From NCBI RefSeq assembly GCF_000191885.1, contig NZ_AEWI01000023.1:1-64000 (forward strand): DNA of 64,000 nt, in the 5' to 3' direction. The notes beneath the pieces are model-generated. The model saw only the letters and a program-made list of their open reading frames with translations, was not told where the DNA came from and ran no database searches. The DNA comes from Anaerophaga thermohalophila DSM 12881. Lineage in GTDB: Bacteria > Bacteroidota > Bacteroidia > Bacteroidales > Marinilabiliaceae. Shown piece after piece: positions 37,561 to 46,795 of the stretch. The translations under genes and the position numbers were made by a program. Positions within the stretch are counted from its first letter, which is position 1. Every line of letters begins with the position of its first letter.

Positions 37561-39057
37561 CTATGCAATTTTCCCAACGGCATCGAGGAATGCTTCTACC
37601 GATGCGGTAATGATGTCGGTATGAGCTGCAAAGCCATAATAGGTCTGGCCTTTGTGCTCAACCTGCACATGAACTTTACCGAGGTCGTCGCTACCTCTGG
37701 TAATTGCCTGAATAAGAAACTCTTCGAGACGTACCCGGCGCTTGATCAACGCCTTTACGGCTGTGAAAGCTGCATCAATGGGGCCGTTGCCCGAGGCGGT
37801 TTCTGTAAATACATCACCATTGAAACTTACCTGCACGGTCGCTGTCGGGACTGTCGATTTACCGCAAATTACCTGCAGAAGTTCCAGTTGAATCGGTTTA
37901 TTTTCCTTATTTTGTCCTTTTCCGGCAAGTATTTGCAAATCTTCGTCGGTGATGTCTTTCTTTTTGTCGGCCAGTTCGAGGAAACGTTGATATACTTCAT
38001 CAAGTTCCTGAGGTTCGAAATCGTATCCCAAAACCTGGAGCCTGTGTTTCAATGCTGCACGTCCGCTTCTGGCAGTCAGTACAATTGATGATTCTTTGAC
38101 ACCTACTTCGGCCGGGTCAATGATTTCGTAATTTTCGCGGTTCTTTAAGACGCCGTCCTGATGTATTCCCGAGGAATGTGCAAACGCATTTCGTCCGACT
38201 ATGGCTTTATTGGGCTGAACTGGCATGCGCATCAGGGTCGATACCAGACGGCTGCTTTTTATAATTTCTTTGCTGTTGATGCTGGTCTCCAGGTCAAGCT
38301 CTTTATGGCTTTTAATGGCCATGGCCACTTCTTCGAGAGAAGTATTACCGGCGCGTTCACCAATTCCGTTAACAGTAACTTCTACCTGGCGGGCGCCGTT
38401 CAGGATTCCCGTGATAGTATTGGCTGTAGCCATGCCGAGGTCGTTATGACAATGGGTTGAGATAATTGCTTTGTCAATGTTTGGAACATTATTCATCAGG
38501 TAGGCGATTTTTTCGCCATATTCCTGTGGCAGACAATAACCCGTTGTGTCGGGGATATTAACCACCGTTGCTCCGGCAGCGATCACAGCTTCCACTACTC
38601 TGGCCAGATATTCATTATCGGTACGTCCGGCATCTTCGGCATAAAACTCAACGTCGTCAACAAAATTACGTGCATATTTTACGGCTTCGACGCCTCTTTT
38701 TATGATTTCTTCGGGATTCGACTTCAGTTTGTAGTTAATATGGTAGAAAGAAGTGCCTATACCCGTGTGAATACGCCCTTTTTTAGCATTTTTCAGGGCG
38801 TCGGCAGCTACTTCAATGTCTTTTTTAACGGCTCTGGTGAGCGCACAAATAACGGGGTTGCTTACGGCTTTGGATATTTCGACCACCGAATTGAAGTCAC
38901 CCGGACTGGAAACCGGAAATCCGGCTTCGATAATATCCACGCCGAGTTTTTCCAGCTGTTTGGCCACTTCGATTTTTTCGATGGTATTCAGCTGGCAACC
39001 CGGGACTTGTTCGCCATCCCGCAGTGTGGTGTCGAAAATATAGACTTTGTTGCTCAT
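37561..39057 (-). CDS. leuA: 2-isopropylmalate synthase
   Basis: LeuA condenses 2-ketoisovalerate with acetyl-CoA, the first leucine-specific step. The 498-residue product has [16 protein letters not shown], the catalytic [14 protein letters not shown] (HxH) and [13 protein letters not shown], followed by the C-terminal leucine-binding regulatory domain ([16 protein letters not shown]). Length and motifs fit the bacterial LeuA1 type. Its stop codon lies in the target duplication of a family A element, and a family C element lies upstream. Confidence 0.96.
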   Translation of the reverse strand: MSNKVYIFDTTLRDGEQVPGCQLNTIEKIEVAKQLEKLGVDIIEAGFPVSSPGDFNSVVEISKAVSNPVICALTRAVKKDIEVAADALKNAKKGRIHTGIGTSFYHINYKLKSNPEEIIKRGVEAVKYARNFVDDVEFYAEDAGRTDNEYLARVVEAVIAAGATVVNIPDTTGYCLPQEYGEKIAYLMNNVPNIDKAIISTHCHNDLGMATANTITGILNGARQVEVTVNGIGERAGNTSLEEVAMAIKSHKELDLETSINSKEIIKSSRLVSTLMRMPVQPNKAIVGRNAFAHSSGIHQDGVLKNRENYEIIDPAEVGVKESSIVLTARSGRAALKHRLQVLGYDFEPQELDEVYQRFLELADKKKDITDEDLQILAGKGQNKENKPIQLELLQVICGKSTVPTATVQVSFNGDVFTETASGNGPIDAAFTAVKALIKRRVRLEEFLIQAITRGSDDLGKVHVQVEHKGQTYYGFAAHTDIITASVEAFLDAVGKIA

Positions 39058-39106
39058 AGTACTATTGTTTTTCAGTCCGGATTTCCCGGTTTGTTTTGCA
39101 TAGAAC

Positions 39107-39240
39107 TTAGTGTCTGTCCATATAGTGCCATTTACAATACTATGCTTTTCCGAAAATTACCCATTTATGATAAATAAGTAAACTCCGTTTTTGGCGGCTT
39201 CGCGAACCTCACAACCGGCACTTTCTGAACAGACACATTA
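39107..39240. mobile_element. Family C palindromic element upstream of leuA
   Basis: 134 bp between TTAGTGTCTGTCCA and TGAACAGACACATTA. It is the best-preserved copy in the window and shares its right 26 bp with the copy at 2146-2278. Confidence 0.75.
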
Positions 39241-39356
39241 ATAAGTAAGAAACTTTCCCGACTTTATAGGCGGGCACGAATTAATAGAGCTAAATTACCG
39301 CACAAAAAAAATGCGTATTGACTTAAATTGTTGCCCGGTAATTATTTTTGATTTAT

Positions 39357-39497
39357 GAGCCCGGTCTAAAAAGCATCTTTATTGCCAAACTCAGTGTTGT
39401 TTTAAATTTTTAAATCCTCATTAACAATGAGTTAATTATGGTACAGAAATTTAAAACGCCTCGATTTTGACAAAAATATGCTTTTTATACCACACTT
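39357..39497. mobile_element. Family A MITE-like element between ilvC and leuA
   Basis: 141 bp, starting GAGCCCGGTCTAAAAAGC and ending GCTTTTTATACCACACTT. Perfect 6-bp direct repeats ATTTAT flank it (39351-39356, 39498-39503). It lies just downstream of the ilvC stop (39508). Confidence 0.88.
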
Positions 39498-39507
39498 ATT
39501 TATCAGA

Positions 39508-40560
39508 TTACTTTTTTTGATTTTCGGGGCGAAGTGTTCGCACGACAGCTCCGGCTTTCCACATTTCAGATTCACGAAGGTCTTTTAGTTCTTCTTCGAG
39601 TTTGATGCGATAATCGCTCTGGCTGTTTGCATCAATAGAACGCTGTGCCTCATTGCCTTTGGCAACCTCGCTGTAAAGTTCCTTAAAAACCGGCATTGTG
39701 GCATCGCGGAATTTTTTCCACCAGTCGAGCGCACCGCGTTGTGCTGTTGTGGAACAGTTGGCATACATCCAGTCCATCCCGTTTTCAGCTACCAGGGGCA
39801 TTAAACTCTGAGTGAGCTCTTCAACGGTTTCGTTGAAAGCTTCTGACGGAGAGTGCCCGTTGGCACGAAGTACATCGTACTGGGCAGCAAAAATTCCCTG
39901 GATGGCTCCCATGAGCGTGCCGCGCTCGCCGGTGAGGTCGCTGAATACTTCTTTCTGAAAGGTTGTTTCAAAGAGGTATCCGCTACCGACACCAATTCCC
40001 AGAGCAACTACGCGATCGAACGCCTTCCCGGTAGCATCCTGAAAGATGGCATAACTGGAATTCAGTCCCCTGCCTTCGAGGAACATACGACGAAGGCTGG
40101 TGCCAGACCCTTTGGGTGCAACCAGTATAACGTCAACGTCTTTTGGAGGGATAATGCCGGTGCGTTCTTTATAGGTAATTCCAAACCCATGTGAAAAATA
40201 GAGTGCATTTCCGGGCTTCAGGTGTTTCTTCACCGTTGGCCATACGGCAATCTGACCTGCATCGGATAGAAGATACTGGATAATGGTTCCTTTTTCCAGG
40301 GCTTCTTCGATGGGGAAAAGCGTTTTACCGGGTTCCCAACCGTCATTGACAGCCTTGTCCCAACTCTTTGAATCTTTACGCTGGCCAACAATGACATTAA
40401 AGCCGTTGTCTTTCAGGTTTAAAGACTGGCCTGGCCCCTGAACACCATAACCGATGACGGCGATGGTTTCATCTTTTAAAACTTCCTGTGCTTTTGATAA
40501 AGGGAACTCTTCGCGGGTTACCACATTTTCTTCGGTTCCTCCAAAGTTGATTTTTGCCAT
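39508..40560 (-). CDS. ilvC: Ketol-acid reductoisomerase
   Basis: IlvC isomerises and reduces acetolactate or acetohydroxybutyrate with NADPH. The 350-residue product has the Rossmann loop IGYGVQGPGQ near residue 36 and the metal-binding acidic residues in DLTGERGTLMG and in the C-terminal knot (ETVEELTQSL). This is the short (class I) form. It lies 22 nt after ilvN and is followed by a long repeat-filled gap before leuA. Confidence 0.95.
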   Translation of the reverse strand: MAKINFGGTEENVVTREEFPLSKAQEVLKDETIAVIGYGVQGPGQSLNLKDNGFNVIVGQRKDSKSWDKAVNDGWEPGKTLFPIEEALEKGTIIQYLLSDAGQIAVWPTVKKHLKPGNALYFSHGFGITYKERTGIIPPKDVDVILVAPKGSGTSLRRMFLEGRGLNSSYAIFQDATGKAFDRVVALGIGVGSGYLFETTFQKEVFSDLTGERGTLMGAIQGIFAAQYDVLRANGHSPSEAFNETVEELTQSLMPLVAENGMDWMYANCSTTAQRGALDWWKKFRDATMPVFKELYSEVAKGNEAQRSIDANSQSDYRIKLEEELKDLRESEMWKAGAVVRTLRPENQKK

Positions 40561-40582
40561 GATAAAAAATGTTATTTCTGTT

Positions 40583-41137
40583 TTAATTTAATTGAATTTC
40601 ATCGGTTTCTAACTTCTTCAGATAGGTCTCAAGAAGTTCTTTTTTGTTTTTGGTGATCGCGATACGGCCCGAACGAACAAACTGTGAAACACCATAAGGT
40701 TCGAGTTTTTCGAACAGGTCCTGTGTTTCATTTTTATGTCCGGTCTTTTCAATAACCGTATACTCAGGTGTGATTTCAAGTATTCTTGCGCCATATTGAC
40801 GTACTAACGTTTCAATTTCGTTTCCGCCAAGAAGCGATCCGGTTGATACTTTGTAAAGGGCTATTTCCTGATGTATAATTTCATCTGCACGGAAAACAAA
40901 AACTTTCAATACATCAATACGCTTCTCTATTTGCTTGGCGAGCTTTTCAATGTTGTCGGCTGTTGCAAATACGACAATCGTGAATTTATGAATGCCGGTT
41001 ATAGCCGATTCCGATGTGGTAAGGCTCTCAATATTTATGTGGCGTCGTGTAAAAACCGTTGTGATCTGATTGAGCAGCCCCACATGGTTTTCTGAATATA
41101 TGGAGAGTGTAAACTCTTCTTTTAAGGGTGTTGTCAT
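40583..41137 (-). CDS. ilvN: Acetolactate synthase small (regulatory) subunit
   Basis: A 184-residue regulatory subunit with an N-terminal ACT domain (TLSIYSENHVGLLNQITTVFTRRHINIESL) that binds valine for feedback inhibition, and a C-terminal domain that activates IlvB. It lies downstream of ilvB, as usual, separated by a 187-nt gap holding a copy of repeat R. Confidence 0.93.
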   Translation of the reverse strand: MTTPLKEEFTLSIYSENHVGLLNQITTVFTRRHINIESLTTSESAITGIHKFTIVVFATADNIEKLAKQIEKRIDVLKVFVFRADEIIHQEIALYKVSTGSLLGGNEIETLVRQYGARILEITPEYTVIEKTGHKNETQDLFEKLEPYGVSQFVRSGRIAITKNKKELLETYLKKLETDEIQLN

Positions 41138-41165
41138 TTTGTTTCGTTTTTATCGAATTAAAACT

Positions 41166-41265
41166 CATCAGTATGATATGGACTTTAGTTATTGGCCTGA
41201 TGGAATTCGCATGGGGAAATTTATACATATCCTTGTGGTCATAAATCCTGCCCCACGCTCATTTT
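41166..41265 (+). repeat. Repeat R copy between ilvB and ilvN
   Basis: It starts CATCAGTATGATATGG, contains CCTGATGGAATTCGCATGG and ends near CCACGCTCATTTT. It is a diverged copy of the same repeat as at 46149 and 29595. Confidence 0.7.
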
Positions 41266-41324
41266 ATTTTTTTAATACCTGTATCAAGCCGCGTCCGGCA
41301 TGCCGGGTGTAAAAAATTGTCCGT

Positions 41325-43058
41325 TTATTCGAGTCTGATGTCTGAAACGGATGCTCCGGCGGGAACCATTGGGAAAACATTTCCTTCTTTTTCAACAACA
41401 ACCTCTAACAGGAAAGGTCCTTCGGCATCAACCATCTGTTTAATGGCATCATCAAGGTTGTCACGCTCTGTAATTCTTAACGATGGCATGTGATAACCTT
41501 TTGCAATGGTCTGGAAGTCGGGATTAATCAACTCGGTTGAAGCATATCTTTTATCGTAGAACAGCTCCTGCCACTGGCGTACCATTCCCAGAAAATTATT
41601 GTTGAGCAACACGATCTTAACCGGAATCCGGGTCTGGAAGATGGTTCCCAGTTCCTGTATGGTCATCTGGAACCCTCCGTCGCCTACAAAAACGCAGACC
41701 TGGCGGTCAGGTCTTCCGAGCTTTGCTCCCATAGCTGCAGGGACTCCAAATCCCATTGTTCCCAAACCACCTGAAGTGACGACACTTCTGGTTTGTTTGA
41801 ATTTGAAGTAACGGGCTCCCATCATTTGGTGCTGACCAACATCAGTAACCATAATGGCATCGTCATTAAAGGCTGTTGATACTTTTGAAATAACTTCACC
41901 CATGGTTATGCCTTTACTTAAAGGACGAATTTCTTTTTCAATAATACGGTCGTTCTCAACGCGTTCACAGGCTTTAAACTCCTGCAGCCATTCGTTGTGT
42001 TCGTTTTTTGCTATTTTTTCAGTAAGAATAGGGAGTGTTTTTTTAACATTTCCGAGAACAGGAACATCGGCATGTACATTTTTGTTTATTTCCGCCGGAT
42101 CAATTTCAAGATGAATTACTTTGGCGTTGGTTGCATACTTGGAAGTGTCCCCGGTAACACGATCATCGAATCGCATTCCAATGGCAATAATAAGGTCAGC
42201 TTCATTGGTTTTAACATTTGGACCGTAATTCCCATGCATACCGAGCATTCCAACATTGAGCGGATGATCAGAAGGCATAGCCGATAACCCAAGCAATGTC
42301 CATGCGGCAGGCACACCGGATTTTTCAATAAAATCGAGCAATTCCTTTTCGGCATTGCCCATAATTACGCCCTGGCCAATGAGTGCCAATGGTTTTTTTG
42401 ACAGGTTAATAAGCCTGGCAGCTTCCTCTATTTGGTGAAAATCAACAGGGTTTTCTGGCTTGTAGCTTCGTATGCTTTTTACCGGTTCGTAATTAAAATC
42501 CAGTTCGTTGGTCTGTGCGTCTTTTGTAATATCTATAACAACAGGGCCGGGTCGTCCGGATCGGGCAATATAAAATGCTCTTGCAATAGCTGAGGGAATG
42601 TCTTCCGCTCTTCGCACCTGATAGTTCCATTTGGTAACTGGCTGGGTAACACCCACTACGTCTGTTTCCTGAAAAGCATCTGTTCCCAGGAGTGAAGAAA
42701 CAACTTGTCCGGTGATGACCACTAAGGGCGTTGAATCCATCATTGCATTGGCCAGGCCCGTAACTGTGTTGGTAGCTCCAGGGCCTGAAGTGGCAAAGCA
42801 TACACCAACTTTTCCTGTTACCTTCGCGTACCCTTCGGCAGCGTGAATCGCCCCTTGCTCATGCCTGGTCAGCACATGATGCAGTTCTTCATGGTGATTG
42901 TGGAGAGCATCATATATAGGCATGATGGCCCCTCCCGGGTATCCGAAAATAATAGAAGTACCTTCCCTGAGCAGAGATTGCATGACTGCTTCAGATCCGC
43001 TCATTCTTGTTGTTTCCGTGGTTTTTTCCTTCATTAGTAATTGTGATTGTGGTTCCAT
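41325..43058 (-). CDS. ilvB: Acetolactate synthase large subunit
   Basis: The thiamine diphosphate enzyme that makes acetolactate from pyruvate (or acetohydroxybutyrate with 2-ketobutyrate). The 577-residue product has the catalytic Glu region (FGYPGGAIMPIYD). The TPP-binding motif runs from VGDGGFQMTIQELGT to NNNFLGMVRQWQELFY. The three-domain length is normal. It is 65 nt after ilvD. Confidence 0.96.
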   Translation of the reverse strand: MEPQSQLLMKEKTTETTRMSGSEAVMQSLLREGTSIIFGYPGGAIMPIYDALHNHHEELHHVLTRHEQGAIHAAEGYAKVTGKVGVCFATSGPGATNTVTGLANAMMDSTPLVVITGQVVSSLLGTDAFQETDVVGVTQPVTKWNYQVRRAEDIPSAIARAFYIARSGRPGPVVIDITKDAQTNELDFNYEPVKSIRSYKPENPVDFHQIEEAARLINLSKKPLALIGQGVIMGNAEKELLDFIEKSGVPAAWTLLGLSAMPSDHPLNVGMLGMHGNYGPNVKTNEADLIIAIGMRFDDRVTGDTSKYATNAKVIHLEIDPAEINKNVHADVPVLGNVKKTLPILTEKIAKNEHNEWLQEFKACERVENDRIIEKEIRPLSKGITMGEVISKVSTAFNDDAIMVTDVGQHQMMGARYFKFKQTRSVVTSGGLGTMGFGVPAAMGAKLGRPDRQVCVFVGDGGFQMTIQELGTIFQTRIPVKIVLLNNNFLGMVRQWQELFYDKRYASTELINPDFQTIAKGYHMPSLRITERDNLDDAIKQMVDAEGPFLLEVVVEKEGNVFPMVPAGASVSDIRLE

Positions 43059-43123
43059 AACGATTACGGTTATGTTTAGAAAAAAAGAAATAAAAAATCT
43101 GCTCCCTTTTCTTGATTACTAGA

Positions 43124-44950
43124 TTATATCAGTCTTACAGCTCCTTTATCTGCTGAGGCAGCCATTGAAGCATAAGCTTTAAGTGCTTTAGATACCTTAC
43201 GATTTCTATGACCTGGCTTAAAAGCCATTTCGCCTTTGCTTATTTCTTTTTGACGTCGTTGTTCCATTTCATCGTCTGAAATGTCGACATTGATATTTCG
43301 TTGAGGTATGTCAATAATTATTTTATCACCGGTTTCAATCAGTGCAATTTCTCCTCCGGCTGCTGCTTCAGGAGAAATATGGCCGATTGATAAGCCGGAT
43401 GTACCACCGGAGAAACGGCCGTCGGTAATGAGGGCACATTCTTTTCCAAGGTGACGCGATTTTATGTACGAAGTGGGATAAAGCATTTCCTGCATGCCGG
43501 GACCGCCTTTGGGCCCTTCGTATCGTATGACGACCACATCGCCGGCTTTCACCTCGCCCGATAGAATGCCATCGACAGCTGCATCCTGTGATTCATAGAC
43601 TTTTGCAACTCCTTCGAAATGTAAAATGGATTCATCAACCCCGGCTGTTTTAACAACACAGCCGTTTTTGGCAATATTTCCAAAAAGCACAGCCAGTCCA
43701 CCGTCTTTAGAATAGGCATGTTCAACATCACGAATGCAGCCCTTCTCCCGGTCGAGGTCAAATTCCTCGTATACACTGTTCTGAGAGCCCAAAACAAGAT
43801 TGCGAAATCCGGCCGGCGCACTTTTATATTTTTCTTTTGCAGCTTCCGTTACATCGGGACTTCTGAGGTCATGTTCTTTAAGTGCATCAGCAAGTGTGGG
43901 ATAGTCGACCCTTCCAACGTTTGTGTCGATGATGTGGTGTCGTGCCAGTTCGGCCAATATTCCCAAAATTCCACCAGCTCTGTTAACATCTTGTATGTGA
44001 TATTGGCTGTTAGGTGCCACCTTGGATAATACCGGGGTTTTGCGTGATAAATTGTCAATATCTTTTAATGTAAAGTCCACACCTGCTTCATGCGCTATAG
44101 CCAGGAGGTGGAGTACAGTGTTGGTAGAGCCCCCCATGGCTATGTCGAGCGTCATAGCATTCATGAAAGCTTGTTTGGATGCTATTGAACGCGGCAATAC
44201 CGACTCGTCTCCGTCGCGATAATAGCGATAGGCAAGCTCCACAATTTTGTGGGCAGCCTCTTCGAATAATTTTTTTCTGTTGGCATGCGTTGCTACAATG
44301 GTCCCGTTTCCCGGGAGTGCCAGTCCGATGGCTTCATTAAGACAGTTCATGGAGTTGGCTGTGAACATGCCGCTACAGGAACCGCAGGTAGGGCAGGCAT
44401 TCTGTTCGACAGCCAGGACTTCATCGTCGGAAACATTGTCATCAGCGGCCAGAACCATGGCATCGATGAGGTCGAGGGCAGTCCCGTTATTGTTTCCTGC
44501 TTCCATAGGGCCACCGGAAACAAAGATGGTCGGGATATTAAGACGCATTGTCGCCATCAGCATTCCGGGAGTGATCTTGTCGCAATTGCTGATGCATATC
44601 ATAGCGTCGGGCTGGTGCGCATTTACCATGTATTCTACACTGTCGGCGATGAGGTCGCGTGACGGAAGAGAATACAGCATGCCATCGTGCCCCATGGCTA
44701 TGCCGTCATCAATGGCAATGGTGTTGAATTCTGCAGCGAAACAACCCTGTTTTTCGACAATTTGTTTAATCTCCTGGCCAATGTGATGGAGATGCACGTG
44801 GCCGGGGACGAACTGGGTAAATGAATTTACAATGGCAATAAGTGGTTTACCCATTTGTTCTTCTTTCATGCCGTTGGCACGCCACAAGCTTCGGGCTCCG
44901 GCCATTCTGCGCCCTTGCGTTGTTGTGTTACTTCTTAATGCTCGTTTCAT
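43124..44950 (-). CDS. ilvD: Dihydroxy-acid dehydratase
   Basis: IlvD dehydrates the dihydroxy acids of the valine/isoleucine pathway using an Fe-S cluster. From ATG 44950 the product has 608 residues. Cluster cysteines lie in [10 protein letters not shown] and [19 protein letters not shown]. The KTAGVDES and [11 protein letters not shown] motifs fit. An in-frame ATG at 44989 lies inside the attenuator terminator and is rejected. ilvD is the first structural gene, about 25 nt after the terminator that controls the operon. Confidence 0.96.
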   Translation of the reverse strand: MKRALRSNTTTQGRRMAGARSLWRANGMKEEQMGKPLIAIVNSFTQFVPGHVHLHHIGQEIKQIVEKQGCFAAEFNTIAIDDGIAMGHDGMLYSLPSRDLIADSVEYMVNAHQPDAMICISNCDKITPGMLMATMRLNIPTIFVSGGPMEAGNNNGTALDLIDAMVLAADDNVSDDEVLAVEQNACPTCGSCSGMFTANSMNCLNEAIGLALPGNGTIVATHANRKKLFEEAAHKIVELAYRYYRDGDESVLPRSIASKQAFMNAMTLDIAMGGSTNTVLHLLAIAHEAGVDFTLKDIDNLSRKTPVLSKVAPNSQYHIQDVNRAGGILGILAELARHHIIDTNVGRVDYPTLADALKEHDLRSPDVTEAAKEKYKSAPAGFRNLVLGSQNSVYEEFDLDREKGCIRDVEHAYSKDGGLAVLFGNIAKNGCVVKTAGVDESILHFEGVAKVYESQDAAVDGILSGEVKAGDVVVIRYEGPKGGPGMQEMLYPTSYIKSRHLGKECALITDGRFSGGTSGLSIGHISPEAAAGGEIALIETGDKIIIDIPQRNINVDISDDEMEQRRQKEISKGEMAFKPGHRNRKVSKALKAYASMAASADKGAVRLI

Positions 44951-44974
44951 TATACAGATTACTTTCCTTAAATT

Positions 44975-45005
44975 AAAAACCCCTCTCACGCAGAAGTGAG
45001 AGGGG
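44975..45005 (-). terminator. Attenuator terminator of the ilv-leu operon
   Basis: The stem CCCCTCTCAC / GTGAGAGGGG is perfect over 10 bp, with a 6-nt loop and a T run on the minus strand (44975-44979). Its left arm and loop (44990-45000) can pair instead with an 11-nt segment inside the leader peptide frame (45043-45053), so stem formation is conditional. Confidence 0.9.
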
Positions 45006-45030
45006 CTTAAAAATCGTTTAGTTTATTTAG

Positions 45031-45111
45031 CTATACACCATTCTCACTTCTGCCTGGTTGTCCCACGAGAATAATAATATTGACGAGAATGAGTGATAGA
45101 AAAAGGTTCAT
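45031..45111 (-). CDS. ilv-leu operon leader peptide
   Basis: A 26-codon frame too short for normal gene finding; its first 16 residues are MNLFLSLILVNIIILV. Eleven of those 16 are Leu, Ile or Val, with three consecutive Ile codons. Such composition is the hallmark of attenuation leader peptides for the branched-chain operons. The stop (45031-45033) lies 26 nt before the terminator. A ribosome stalled on these codons would leave 45043-45053 free for the antiterminator. The frame itself is read directly; the regulation is inferred from architecture. Confidence 0.88.
   Translation of the reverse strand: MNLFLSLILVNIIILVGQPGRSENGV
45043..45053 (-). promoter_or_regulatory. Antiterminator segment inside the leader peptide frame
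   Basis: GCAGAAGTGAG on the minus strand is exactly complementary (11 of 11) to CTCACTTCTGC at 44990-45000, which is part of the terminator left arm plus its loop. Pairing excludes terminator formation. Confidence 0.85.
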
Positions 45112-45138
45112 ATTCAATTCAAATTTATTTGTTCTTTG

Positions 45139-45168
45139 CAAATGTATATATTTTCAAATTACCATCAA
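45139..45168 (-). promoter_or_regulatory. Promoter of the ilv-leu operon
   Basis: On the minus strand TTG (45168-45166) is followed after 19 nt by TACATTTG (45146-45139), a good Bacteroidota promoter. Transcription would start near 45133, about 22 nt before the leader peptide ATG. Confidence 0.75.
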
Positions 45169-45422
45169 GTATTTTGTAATAAAAAAATCGTTTTTTCTTG
45201 CAATTTTATTATTTTTTACCCCTTATTGCTGATGAAATCTTAGTTTCGGGATGAAAAAAATTGAATTGTTCTGTTACCGCTCTGCGGTTTTCGTTTTGCC
45301 AACAACATATCAGCAATTAACAGCCGCGGAGCAACGACAGATAATGTATAGATTTGTTAGGTTCCGGCTATGCGAGGTTAGGATATTTAAAATTTTTGCC
45401 AATTGGTGATGATAACGGATGA
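45169..45422. other. Intergenic stretch, nothing recognised
   Basis: A/T-rich DNA between the ilv promoter and the end of the gene at 45423. I see no repeat family member, RNA or frame. Confidence 0.4.
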
Positions 45423-46151
45423 TTATTCCTTTTTGTTCTTATAAATATTCAAAAGAGTTTTTACTTTGTTGTAAATTGTAAGCACATTATCTGTTTTGCT
45501 TACAGAAATTTTTGTGTTGCAAAAAATAATGAAATCTTCCAGTTCTTTTCCTTCCATTTCTGTCCACTCTTTTAACAAACCTGATGAAAGAATGTTATTC
45601 CACAGCTCCCTTTCCTTTTCTTTATCGATGGTTTTTTTAAAGTTTCGTTGATTTTTTGCTTTCTTGCTAAAAGTAGAATATGCTAATGTGAGAGGTGAGA
45701 CAATCATGCCAGCCGATGGTTTTGGAATAGAGCGGTCGGGCTCTGCATTGGGATCTACATTTTTTCCTATATTGTCCGGCAGGTTCAGGTTGATAGAACG
45801 GTTACGTGCATTTATTGTTACTTCATTAAGCATATAAGTTGCCGGTTCCATGAAAATGGTATCGGGGCCTTCGGTTTTTAAAAAGTCTTCTGTTTTCCAA
45901 ATAACTCCCTTAAACCCCATGGAGACAATTTTCACCGAGTCGTTTTTTCCCATGTAGATTGCGAAGTTGCCGTCGGCGTCTGTTGTATGTGATAGTAAGG
46001 TGTTGAAGCTGACCAATTGAGCGTAATTTAGCGGTTTGTGGGTCTCTTTATTACAAACAGTTCCGGTTACTCTTACTTTATCGTGATTTTGTTCCAAACA
46101 AAACAGGCTTGGAAAAAAAGAAAAGATGATTATGAAAAATATTACTTTCAT
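45423..46151 (-). CDS. Secreted carboxypeptidase-regulatory-like domain protein
   Basis: A 242-residue protein with an N-terminal signal peptide (about residues 1-19). A CarboxypepD_reg-like beta-sandwich follows (VRVTGTVCNKETHKPLNYAQLVSFN ... TDADGNFAIYMG). This domain is often found at the N-terminus of TonB-dependent receptors, but no receptor part is present. The rest is basic and helical, with no recognised domain. The function is unknown. The ATG lies at the border of a repeat R copy (46149-46246), so its 5' region is repeat-derived. Confidence 0.7.
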   Translation of the reverse strand: MKVIFFIIIFSFFPSLFCLEQNHDKVRVTGTVCNKETHKPLNYAQLVSFNTLLSHTTDADGNFAIYMGKNDSVKIVSMGFKGVIWKTEDFLKTEGPDTIFMEPATYMLNEVTINARNRSINLNLPDNIGKNVDPNAEPDRSIPKPSAGMIVSPLTLAYSTFSKKAKNQRNFKKTIDKEKERELWNNILSSGLLKEWTEMEGKELEDFIIFCNTKISVSKTDNVLTIYNKVKTLLNIYKNKKE

Positions 46152-46246
46152 CAGTATAAAATTAGTCTAAGCTATTGGTCTGATGGAACTCGCATGAATG
46201 AGTTTTATACATGTTCTTTTGTGACAAACTTTACCATGCTCGTTTC
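46149..46246 (+). repeat. Repeat R copy overlapping a start codon
   Basis: It runs from CATCAGTATAAAATTAG to CCATGCTCGTTTC. Its first three bases are the complement of the ATG of the gene at 45423-46151. The same boundary (TATACTGATGAAA on the minus strand) occurs in the nested copy at 37193-37292. Confidence 0.75.
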
Positions 46247-46437
46247 ATCGAGAATATGTTATTGTACAGAATGCAATTCGCGGATTACTCAATGAATGTG
46301 GTGTTGGTTTAAGTTATATCCGTATAAATCTTACGGTCTATGTGAATAAGAGAAAATACCTGGAGATGAAATTATCAAAAACTGTACCTAATGGAATTCT
46401 TTTGGGTGCAGACTCAAAATTGTTGAAGTTGTATTAA
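46225..46437 (+). pseudogene. Open fragment without a start, possible gene remnant
   Basis: The frame is open for 70 codons, with protein-like composition (LLNECGVGLSYIRINLTVYV ... PNGILLGADSKLLKLY). It begins inside repeat R and has no start codon with an upstream site. I do not recognise the family. It looks like the C-terminal remnant of a gene cut by repeat insertion. Confidence 0.35.
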
Positions 46438-46514
46438 TCACCGATTCTCGGGGCAAGTAATGCCTATTGCTTGTTGTTGTATAGTAAATAGCGTCGTTGT
46501 TAATGTTGAAGTAT

Positions 46515-46654
46515 GAGTCCAGTCTAAAAAGCATCTTTGTTGCCAAACTCGTTGTTGTTTAAATTTTTGAATCCTCATTAACAACAAGTTAACTCCGGTA
46601 CAAAAATTTAAAACGCCTAAATTTTGACAAAAATATGCTTTTTATACTGCACTC
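46515..46654. mobile_element. Family A MITE-like element upstream of ddh
   Basis: 140 bp between GAGTCCAGTCTAAAAAGC and GCTTTTTATACTGCACTC. Flanking hexamers AAGTAT and AGGTAT match in 5 of 6 positions. It is about 140 nt before the ddh start. Confidence 0.85.
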
Positions 46655-46749
46655 AGGTATAAAAGTCTAACGAAAATCATAAAAAATAAAACAAAATGTA
46701 ATAAAACAGGATTAAAAGATTTCAATTTTAAATCCTTATTCCCATTTTG

Positions 46750-46757
46750 TATATTTG
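46750..46757 (+). promoter_or_regulatory. Candidate -7 box of ddh
   Basis: TATATTTG matches the Bacteroidota -7 consensus and is 38 nt before the ddh ATG. The -33 region is A/T-rich without a clear TTTG. Confidence 0.5.
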
Positions 46758-46795
46758 TATTTTGATAATGAACAATAAATTAAAACAAGAATTTT

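Noticed and set aside
44951-44989. Upstream ATG for ilvD
   Set aside because: It lies within the attenuator terminator stem, so translation from there is unlikely.
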